This document shows, piece after piece, positions 6,929-12,025 of a stretch of 13,910 nucleotides of DNA. The stretch is from Actinocrinis sp046724665 (lineage in GTDB: Bacteria > Actinomycetota > Actinomycetes > Streptomycetales > Catenulisporaceae), in the NCBI GenBank assembly GCA_046724665.1, contig JBKOWZ010000123.1:1-13910 (forward strand), given 5' to 3'. The stretch's first letter is position 1. Each line of letters starts with the position of its first letter. The notes beneath the pieces are model-generated. The model saw only the letters and a list, made by a program, of their open reading frames with translations, ran no database searches and was not told the origin of the DNA. The position numbers were made by a program, and so were the translations under genes.

Positions 6929-8221
6929 TCAGGCCGACTTCTCGCGCGGCGGGCGGTTCTGCGCCGCGCGGTGCGGCGAGTCGCGCGGTACCAGCGTCGG
7001 GTTGGCGTGCTCCTTCACCGACTCGGCGGTGATCAGCACCTGCGCCACGTCGCGGCGGGAGGGCACCTCGTACATCACCGAGAGCAGCACCTCCTCCATG
7101 ATCGCGCGCAGGCCGCGCGCGCCGGTGCCGCGCAGGATCGCCAGGTCGGCGATGGCCTCGATGGCGTCGTCGGAGAACTCGAGCTCGACCCCGTCCAGCG
7201 CCATCAGGTGCTGGTACTGGCGCAGCAGCGCGTTCTTCGGCTCGACCAGGATGCGGCGCAGCGAGTCGCGGTCCGGGCTCTCCACGCTGGTGATCACCGG
7301 CAGCCGGCCGATGAACTCGGGGATCATGCCGAACTTGATCAGGTCGTCCGGCATCACCTCGCTGAAGACGTCCTGCGCGTCCAGCTCGGCGCGGCTGCGC
7401 AGCTGCGCGCCGAAGCCGATGCCCTGCCTGCCGATCCGGCTCTGGATGATCTTCTCGAGGCCGGCGAACGCCCCGCCCACGATGAACAGCACGTTCGTCG
7501 TGTCGATCTGGATGAACTCCTGGTGCGGGTGCTTGCGGCCGCCCTGCGGAGGCACCGCCGCGATGGTGCCCTCCAGTATCTTCAGCAGCGCCTGCTGCAC
7601 GCCCTCGCCGGAGACGTCCCGGGTGATCGACGGGTTCTCGCTCTTGCGGGCGATCTTGTCCACCTCGTCGATGTAGATGATGCCGGTCTCGGCCTTCTTC
7701 ACATCGAAGTCGGCGGCCTGGATGAGCCGCAGCAGGATGTTCTCGACGTCCTCGCCGACGTACCCGGCCTCGGTCAGCGCGGTCGCGTCGGCGATGGCGA
7801 ACGGCACGTCCAGCATCCGCGCCAGGGTCTGCGCCAGGAAGGTCTTGCCGGAGCCGGTCGGGCCGAGCAGCAGGATGTTGGACTTGGCCAGCTCGACCGA
7901 CTCGTCGCGGTTCGAGCGCCCGGTGTCCCCGGCCTGCACCCGCTTGTAGTGGTTGTAGACGGCCACGGACAGTGCCTTCTTCGCGGAGTCCTGGCCGATG
8001 ACGTACTGGTCGAGGAAGTCGTAGATCTCCCGCGGCTTGGGCAGTTCGGACCACCGGTGCTCGGCGGAGCCGGCCAGCTCCTCCTCGATGATCTCGTTGC
8101 ACAGGTCGATGCACTCGTCGCAGATGTACACGCCGGGTCCGGCGATCAGCTTCTTGACCTGCTTCTGGCTCTTCCCACAGAAGGAGCACTTGAGCAGGTC
8201 GCCCTCACCGATGCGTGCCAC
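6929..8221 (-). CDS. clpX: ATP-dependent Clp protease ATP-binding subunit ClpX
   Basis: AAA+ unfoldase that recognises tagged or exposed-degron proteins, unfolds them with ATP and feeds them to ClpP. It has 430 residues, normal for the family. The N-terminal zinc-binding domain carries C12, C15, C34 and C37. Walker A GPTGSGKT is at 120-127, the pore loop GYVG at 153-156, Walker B IIYIDE at 181-186, the RKH loop GGRKH at 227-231, and the ClpP-docking IGF loop at 268-270. The arginine finger region PEFIGR is at 301-306 and the sensor-2 GARGLR begins near 367. All key residues are present. The GTG at 8221 is preceded by AAGGAG nine bases upstream. The C-terminal 20 or so residues after NPTLVPR are variable. 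The gene lies 196 bp downstream of clpP2, far enough to allow its own promoter. Confidence 0.98.
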   Translation of the reverse strand: MARIGEGDLLKCSFCGKSQKQVKKLIAGPGVYICDECIDLCNEIIEEELAGSAEHRWSELPKPREIYDFLDQYVIGQDSAKKALSVAVYNHYKRVQAGDTGRSNRDESVELAKSNILLLGPTGSGKTFLAQTLARMLDVPFAIADATALTEAGYVGEDVENILLRLIQAADFDVKKAETGIIYIDEVDKIARKSENPSITRDVSGEGVQQALLKILEGTIAAVPPQGGRKHPHQEFIQIDTTNVLFIVGGAFAGLEKIIQSRIGRQGIGFGAQLRSRAELDAQDVFSEVMPDDLIKFGMIPEFIGRLPVITSVESPDRDSLRRILVEPKNALLRQYQHLMALDGVELEFSDDAIEAIADLAILRGTGARGLRAIMEEVLLSVMYEVPSRRDVAQVLITAESVKEHANPTLVPRDSPHRAAQNRPPREKSA

Positions 8222-8417
8222 GGGGTGGATCTCCTTCGCCTCGACGCCGGACGCGCCCGGCCCGGCGGGGCCGAAAAAGCCCTCAATTGAAGAAGGTACC
8301 GCTTTCGCGGCGGGAACGGGGGCAGGACGGTGCCGGTCTCTGCGCGGCAGGTTGCCGCGAGCGTCCGGCGCTCACCCCGCGCCCCGTTCCCCTGGGCGGC
8401 CTGTCGGGGCCGCGGTG
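8222..8417. other. Structured intergenic region between clpP2 and clpX
   Basis: These 196 bases contain a 10-bp inverted repeat (GGGAACGGGG at 8312-8321, CCCCGTTCCC at 8382-8391) enclosing a tight 7-bp hairpin (CGCGGCA at 8343-8349, TGCCGCG at 8353-8359, loop of three). Nearer clpX there is an A/T-rich island with the palindrome TCAATTGA (8283-8290) and a GGCCC/GGGCC hairpin at 8259-8272. No clear T-tract terminator or consensus promoter is visible. The region may be a leader, an attenuator or a promoter region for clpX. Confidence 0.45.
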
Positions 8418-9080
8418 CTACGAGGCCGACGGCCGGGTCATGCCCTCGACGCGGCTGGTGATCACCTGGTCGACCAGACCGTAGTCCAGCGCGAGATGCG
8501 CCGTCAGGATCTTGTCGCGCTCGATGTCGTCGCGCACCTGCTCCTCGGTGCGGCCGCTGTGCCGGGCGATCAGCTGCTCGAGCACCGTGCGCATCCGCAG
8601 GATCTCGTTGGCCTGGATCTCCAGGTCGTTCAGGTCCGCGCGGCCGGTCTCCGTGTACGGCTGGTGGATCAGGATCCGCGCGTTGGGCAGCGCGAGCCGC
8701 TTGCCCTTGGTGCCGGCGCCGAGGATCACCGCGGCGGCGGAGGCGGCCTGGCCGATGCAGACGGTCACGATGTCCGGCTTGACGAACTGCATCGTGTCGT
8801 AGATCGCGGTCAGCGCGGTGAACGAGCCGCCCGGGGAGTTGATGTAGATCGTGATGTCCCGGTCGGGGTCCATCGACTCCAGCGTCAGCAGCTGCGCCAT
8901 CACGTCGTTCGCGGAGGCGTCGTCGATCTGCACGCCGAGGAAGATGATCCGCTCCTCGAACAGCTTGGCGTACGGGTCGTACTCGCGGATGCCCTGGCTG
9001 GTGCGCTCGACGAAGTGCGGCAGGACGTAGCGGGCCTGGTGCCCGCGGTCGGCCGCCGGGTTCGACTGGCTCTGCGGCAT
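8418..9080 (-). CDS. clpP2: ATP-dependent Clp protease proteolytic subunit 2
   Basis: Serine peptidase subunit of the Clp chamber, family S14. It has 220 residues. The catalytic triad reads S114 (GQAASAAA), H139 (ILIHQP) and D189 (ERDK); Ser to His spacing is 25 as in E. coli ClpP. The oligomerisation and oxyanion region YINSPGGS is at 79-86. The variable N-terminus before RYVLP may include a short propeptide. The ATG at 9080 has AAGGAA seven bases upstream. It starts 28 bp after the clpP1 stop and is surely co-transcribed with clpP1. In actinobacteria the two ClpP types form one mixed double ring. The copy next to clpX is called clpP2 by Streptomyces convention. Confidence 0.97.
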   Translation of the reverse strand: MPQSQSNPAADRGHQARYVLPHFVERTSQGIREYDPYAKLFEERIIFLGVQIDDASANDVMAQLLTLESMDPDRDITIYINSPGGSFTALTAIYDTMQFVKPDIVTVCIGQAASAAAVILGAGTKGKRLALPNARILIHQPYTETGRADLNDLEIQANEILRMRTVLEQLIARHSGRTEEQVRDDIERDKILTAHLALDYGLVDQVITSRVEGMTRPSAS

Positions 9081-9108
9081 GATCGGTTCCTTGTCGTCTC
9101 GGCGGCGG

Positions 9109-9753
9109 TCAGAGGTTGTTGCCCTGGGTGCCCGGAACGGCGCTGCTGCCCGGGTGGTCGGCCGCGGTGAAGATGTCGTCGATCAGGCCGTACTCCTTGG
9201 CGTCCGCGGCGGAGAACCAGTGGTCGCGATCCGAGTCCTTCTCGACCTTCTCCTGGCTCTGGCCGGTGTGCAGCGCGGTCAGCTCGATCATCCGCCGCTT
9301 GCTGCGCAGCAGCCGCTCGGCCTGGATCTTCACGTCGGAGGCCGAGCCGCCGAGCCCGGCGGAGCCCTGGTGCAGCAGGATCTCGGCGTTGGGCAGGGCG
9401 TAGCGCTTGCCGTGGGTTCCGGCGGTCAGCAGGAACTGGCCCATCGAGGCGGCCATGCCCAGCGCGACGGTGGCCACGTCGTTGGAGATCAGCTGCATCG
9501 TGTCGTAGATCGCCAGGCCCGAGGTGACCGAGCCGCCCGGGGAGTTGATGTAGAACCAGATGTCCTTCTCAGGGTCCTCGGCGTTCAGCAGCAGCAGCTG
9601 CGCGCAGAGGGTGTTGGCGATGTCGTCGTCCACCGCCGCGCCGAGGAAGACGATCCGGTTGCGCAGCAGCCGGTTGAAGATCTGGTCGTTGAGCCCTCCG
9701 GGGCCGTCCAGGCCCGCCATCCGCAGACCGCTGTCCGAGTACGGATTCGTCAC
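9109..9753 (-). CDS. clpP1: ATP-dependent Clp protease proteolytic subunit 1
   Basis: Second family S14 subunit, 214 residues from the GTG at 9753. In this numbering the triad is S103 (GMAASMGQ), H128 (ILLHQG) and D177 (DSDRDHWF), with the standard spacings of 25 and 49. YINSPGGS lies at 68-75. GTG 9753 has AGGTGG five bases upstream and gives a start MTNPY resembling the MTNL start I recall for Streptomyces ClpP1. The in-frame GTG at 9762 would add three residues with a poorer binding site and cannot be excluded. The C-terminus after IFTAAD is variable. The gene leads the clpP1-clpP2 operon. Upstream lies an exact ClgR-type site (9842-9855), fitting the known induction of clpP1P2 by ClgR, itself a Clp substrate. 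Confidence 0.97.
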   Translation of the reverse strand: MTNPYSDSGLRMAGLDGPGGLNDQIFNRLLRNRIVFLGAAVDDDIANTLCAQLLLLNAEDPEKDIWFYINSPGGSVTSGLAIYDTMQLISNDVATVALGMAASMGQFLLTAGTHGKRYALPNAEILLHQGSAGLGGSASDVKIQAERLLRSKRRMIELTALHTGQSQEKVEKDSDRDHWFSAADAKEYGLIDDIFTAADHPGSSAVPGTQGNNL

Positions 9754-9792
9754 GTCACCCACCTGTCTCGCTTCGGAAGACTCGTCTACTGA

Positions 9793-9841
9793 AAGCGACC
9801 CTAACCCGAGGCACCGTGGCGGTGACGGATTAGGGTCGCTT
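9793..9841 (-). terminator. Long hairpin between tig and clpP1
   Basis: A perfect 12-bp inverted repeat (AAGCGACCCTAA at 9793-9804, TTAGGGTCGCTT at 9830-9841). Read on the minus strand it extends inward to 16 bp with one G-T pair, then a further 5-bp CACCG/CGGTG stem around a 3-base loop. The hairpin starts 54 bases past the tig stop and is followed in the tig direction by TCAGT, a weak T-tract. It is most likely the tig terminator, but it directly abuts the ClgR-type site and lies where the clpP1 promoter should be. Confidence 0.6.
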
Positions 9842-9855
9842 GTTCGCTCTAGGCG
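9842..9855. promoter_or_regulatory. ClgR-type operator upstream of clpP1
   Basis: The plus strand reads GTTCGCTCTAGGCG, an exact fit to the GTTCGC-N5-GCG motif reported for Streptomyces ClgR. The wider site TTCGC-N5-GCGTT is a near-palindrome, also close to the corynebacterial ClgR consensus. It lies about 90 bp before the clpP1 start and 40 bp after the tig stop. The known ClgR regulon includes clpP1P2, so activation of clpP1 is the expected role. Confidence 0.65.
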
Positions 9856-9894
9856 TTCGAACTGTATCTGTGTACCTGAGGCGCGATCGCTCGC

Positions 9895-11286
9895 TTACGC
9901 GTGGTCGTGGCCGTAGTGCTCGTCGCCGACCTCGCGGCCGAAGGCGTCCGGGCCGTCGCCGAGCGCCGGGGCATCGTCGAGCAGTGAGAGGTCCACCGGG
10001 TTGCCTGAGGCGTCCTTGATGTCGGCGTTCTCCAGGATCAGCTGGAGCGCCTTGCCCCGGCGCACCTCGCCGACCAGCGCGGGCACCTGCCCGGAGTCCA
10101 CCACCGACTTGGCGAACTGGTCCGCGCTCATCCCGGAGCCCGAGGCGCGGCGGATCAGATGCTGGGTCAGCTCGTTCTGGTTGACGCTCAGCTTCTCCTG
10201 GTCGGCCAGCCGGTCGAGCACGAACTGCGCCTTCATGCCCTCGCGCACCTGCTTGTCCTGGTCCGCGGCGAAGGTCTCGGCGTCCTGGCCCTGGAGCCGC
10301 AGGAAGCCCTCGCGGGTCATCCCGGCCTGCGAGATCTGCTGGTCGAGCTGCTCGTTGCGCCACTCGATCTCCGCCTCGACCGCCTTGGCGGGCAGCGGGA
10401 CGTCCACCGTGGTCAGCACGGCCTCGAGCACCTTGTCCCGGGCCTGCGCGCCCTGCTCGAACCGCTTGGCCCGCTCGAGCCGGCCGCGGATGTCCGCGCG
10501 CAGCTCGTCGAGCGTGTCGAACTCGCTGGCCAGCTGGGCGAACTCGTCGTCCAGCGCGGGCAGCTCGCGGGCCTTGACCGCGCCGATGGTGACCTCGATC
10601 TCCGCGTCCTCGCCGGCCCGGGACCCGCCCACCAGCTTGGAGACGAAGTGCGCGGTCTCCTCGGCGCTCTTGCCGATGATCGCCTCGTCCAGGCCGTCCA
10701 CCATGCTGTTCGAGCCGACCTCGTAGGAGACCCCGGAGGCGGTGCCGTCCTCGAGCTGCGCGCCGTCGATCGTGGCGACCAGGTCCACGGTGACGAAGTC
10801 GCCGGCCTGCACCGGACGGTCCACGCCGGTCAGCGTGCCGAAGCGCTTGCGCAGCGCCTCGACCTGCTCGTCCACGTCCTCGTCGGCGACCGCGACGTCG
10901 TCCACCTCGACCGAGACGCCCCGGTACTCGGGCAGGTCGAACTCGGGGCGCACGTCCACCTCGGCGGTGAACTTCAGCAGCTCGCCGTCGGCGAACTCGG
11001 TGACCTCGACCTCGGGGCGGCCGACCACCTCGATCTTGTTCTCGGTGATCGCCTGGGTGTAGAGGTCGGGCAGCGCGGTGTTGATCGCCTCGTCGAGCAC
11101 GGCGCCGCGCCCGACGCGCTGGTCGATGACGCGCGGTGGCACCTTGCCCTTGCGGAAGCCCGGGACGCTCACCTGCTCGGCGATCTTCTTGTACGCCGTG
11201 TCGAGGCTGGGCTTCAGCTCGGCGAAGGGAACCTCGACGGTGAGCCTGACCCGCGTGGGGTCCAGGGTCTCGACGGCGCTCTTCAC
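9895..11286 (-). CDS. tig: Trigger factor, ribosome-associated chaperone and prolyl isomerase
   Basis: Binds the ribosome near the exit tunnel and shields nascent chains. It has 463 residues from the GTG at 11286. The ribosome-binding signature GFRKGK is at 43-48. The FKBP-type isomerase domain runs from about 155 to 240 (VQAGDFVTVDLVATIDG), and the helical C-terminal arms follow. The tail is acidic and His-containing (EHYGHDHA), as in other actinobacterial trigger factors. GTG 11286 gives MKSAVETLDPTRVRLTVEV, the conserved actinobacterial start, with GAGGAG eight bases upstream; the open frame continues to 11430 but those residues look unconserved. A candidate -10 lies at 11415-11420. Upstream of clpP1-clpP2-clpX on the same strand, but a strong hairpin separates them. 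Confidence 0.98.
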   Translation of the reverse strand: MKSAVETLDPTRVRLTVEVPFAELKPSLDTAYKKIAEQVSVPGFRKGKVPPRVIDQRVGRGAVLDEAINTALPDLYTQAITENKIEVVGRPEVEVTEFADGELLKFTAEVDVRPEFDLPEYRGVSVEVDDVAVADEDVDEQVEALRKRFGTLTGVDRPVQAGDFVTVDLVATIDGAQLEDGTASGVSYEVGSNSMVDGLDEAIIGKSAEETAHFVSKLVGGSRAGEDAEIEVTIGAVKARELPALDDEFAQLASEFDTLDELRADIRGRLERAKRFEQGAQARDKVLEAVLTTVDVPLPAKAVEAEIEWRNEQLDQQISQAGMTREGFLRLQGQDAETFAADQDKQVREGMKAQFVLDRLADQEKLSVNQNELTQHLIRRASGSGMSADQFAKSVVDSGQVPALVGEVRRGKALQLILENADIKDASGNPVDLSLLDDAPALGDGPDAFGREVGDEHYGHDHA

Positions 11287-11377
11287 TGCGTTGTCTCCTC
11301 GCTGGGATACTTCTCGGCAGCAAGCGCGCTCGGCGCGGCGTCCGCACCGCGGCGAAGGCGTCGCGACGGCGGCGGAC

Positions 11378-11416
11378 ATACCGAGACACGCGCTGCATCG
11401 CGCTTGCGCTCGGTAT
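11378..11416. repeat. 8-bp inverted repeat around the tig promoter
   Basis: ATACCGAG (11378-11385) and CTCGGTAT (11409-11416) are separated by 23 bp, so the arm centres are 31 bp apart, about three helical turns. The right arm overlaps the candidate tig -10 box. It could be an operator for a dimeric regulator that loops or bridges the start site; I recognise no regulator. Confidence 0.4.
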
Positions 11417-11420
11417 CGTA
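11415..11420 (-). promoter_or_regulatory. tig: Candidate -10 box of tig
   Basis: On the minus strand TACGAT fits TANNNT and would start transcription near 11408, giving a leader of about 120 bases. The -35 region, about 11438-11443, is poor. HspR- or CIRCE-type heat-shock operators are not visible nearby. Confidence 0.4.
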
Positions 11421-11467
11421 CCGTGCGCACCCCGCCTGAGTGATAAAAGTGCAGATCGCGATGTTCT

Positions 11468-11482
11468 GTGACGGTCCGTCAC
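11468..11482. repeat. 15-bp perfect palindrome upstream of tig
   Basis: GTGACGGTCCGTCAC has 7-bp arms around a single T. It lies about 60-74 bp before the candidate tig start site and about 40 bp past the 3' end of tRNA-Pro. It could be an activator site for tig or part of the tRNA terminator. The half-site resembles Crp-family TGTGA, but the spacing is seven instead of six. Confidence 0.45.
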
Positions 11483-11521
11483 GCCGCTCGGCGCGCCGGC
11501 CGCACCGGCGTGCCCGCGCTG

Positions 11522-11595
11522 TCGGGGTGGCGGGATTCGAACCCACGGCCTTCCGCTCCCAAAGCGGACGCGCTACCAAGCTGCGCCACACCCCG
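11522..11595 (-). tRNA. tRNA-Pro (anticodon TGG)
   Basis: A 74-base cloverleaf on the minus strand. The 7-bp acceptor stem CGGGGTG pairs with CACCCCG, followed by discriminator A. The anticodon stem TCCGC/GCGGA encloses the loop TTTGGGA, giving anticodon TGG, which reads CCA and CCN-type proline codons. The T-arm GTGGG-TTCGAAT-CCCGC is intact. CCA is not encoded. It is divergent from tRNA-Gly and upstream of tig on the same strand. Confidence 0.97.
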
Positions 11596-11621
11596 CTGAT
11601 CATCTGCCGACGGTCGGGGGA

Positions 11622-11627
11622 AGCGTA
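11622..11627 (-). promoter_or_regulatory. Possible -10 box of tRNA-Pro
   Basis: TACGCT on the minus strand lies 26 bases before the tRNA 5' end and fits TANNNT. The -35 position (about 11645-11650) reads TGCGCC, a poor match. The three-copy 9-bp repeat lies immediately upstream. Confidence 0.3.
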
Positions 11628-11649
11628 CCGGTTCGGCGGTACGCGGCGC

Positions 11650-11676
11650 ACCGAAGTTACCGAAGGCACCGAATAT
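11650..11676. repeat. Three tandem 9-bp repeats with ACCGAA core
   Basis: ACCGAA recurs at 11650, 11659 and 11668 with exact 9-bp periodicity (ACCGAAGTT, ACCGAAGGC, ACCGAATAT). It lies between the divergent tRNA-Pro and tRNA-Gly genes, just upstream of the predicted tRNA-Pro promoter. The role is unknown. Confidence 0.45.
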
Positions 11677-11769
11677 CGCGCGTACCGGGATATCCGCCCG
11701 AGCGTGACGGCGCGCCGCGTAGCTCGGATGCAGGTGGCCGCGCCGGTATGGCAAGATGGGGCGGCACTT

Positions 11770-11843
11770 GCGGACGTAGCTCAATGGTAGAGCCCCAGTC
11801 TTCCAAACTGGCTACGCGGGTTCGATTCCCGTCGTCCGCTCCA
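11770..11843 (+). tRNA. tRNA-Gly (anticodon TCC)
   Basis: A cloverleaf with 7-bp acceptor stem GCGGACG/CGTCCGC, discriminator T and an encoded CCA (11841-11843). The anticodon stem CCAGT/ACTGG encloses the loop CTTCCAA, giving anticodon TCC, which reads GGA/GGG glycine codons. The T-arm has GCGGG-TTCGATT-CCCGT. A hairpin terminator follows two bases after the CCA. Confidence 0.97.
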
Positions 11844-11844
11844 T

Positions 11845-11906
11845 GAGCGGGAGCCTCGCCGCCGGACCGGGCACGGTAGCGGCGGCGGCTCCCGCTCCGG
11901 TCTTTT
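11845..11906 (+). terminator. Terminator of tRNA-Gly
   Basis: A perfect 11-bp stem (GAGCGGGAGCC at 11845-11855, GGCTCCCGCTC at 11887-11897), extended inward by GCCGCC/GGCGGC after a 2-base bulge, is followed by CGGTCTTTT. It begins right after the tRNA CCA end, so it should release the tRNA-Gly transcript and isolate the downstream PBP gene. Confidence 0.75.
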
Positions 11907-11907
11907 C

Positions 11908-11924
11908 GTCACACTGCTGTCACA
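11908..11924. promoter_or_regulatory. GTCACA direct repeat upstream of the PBP gene, MtrA-like
   Basis: GTCACA occurs at 11908-11913 and 11919-11924, with 5 bp between and an 11-bp period, so both copies face the same side of the helix. The pattern resembles the GTCACA-type direct repeats described for the response regulator MtrA in Mycobacterium tuberculosis. It lies about 100 bp before the PBP start. MtrA is known to act on cell-envelope genes, so control of this gene is plausible but inferred. Confidence 0.4.
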
Positions 11925-12025
11925 GTATCGGGAACGCAGGCAACGGCTGAGGCTCGGGTGAAGTCTTTCCCGGAGCGGGGGTCAGCCGCACAGGGGTCAG
12001 GGTCACCGGGAGGGAAGCACCGCGC

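Noticed and set aside
9855..9862. GTTCGAAC as a LexA/SOS box
   Set aside because: Actinobacterial SOS boxes need CGAAC and GTTCG as an inverted pair about four bases apart. Here the halves overlap directly, and the neighbouring GTTCG copy is a direct repeat belonging to the ClgR-type site.
9895..11430. 511-codon form of tig
   Set aside because: The 48 extra residues are unconserved, span the presumed -10 box, and the GTG at 11286 has GAGGAG and the conserved family start.
11468..11482. Crp/GlxR binding site
   Set aside because: The TGTGA half is present but the spacer is seven instead of six bases and the second half is TCACG, so I report only a palindrome.
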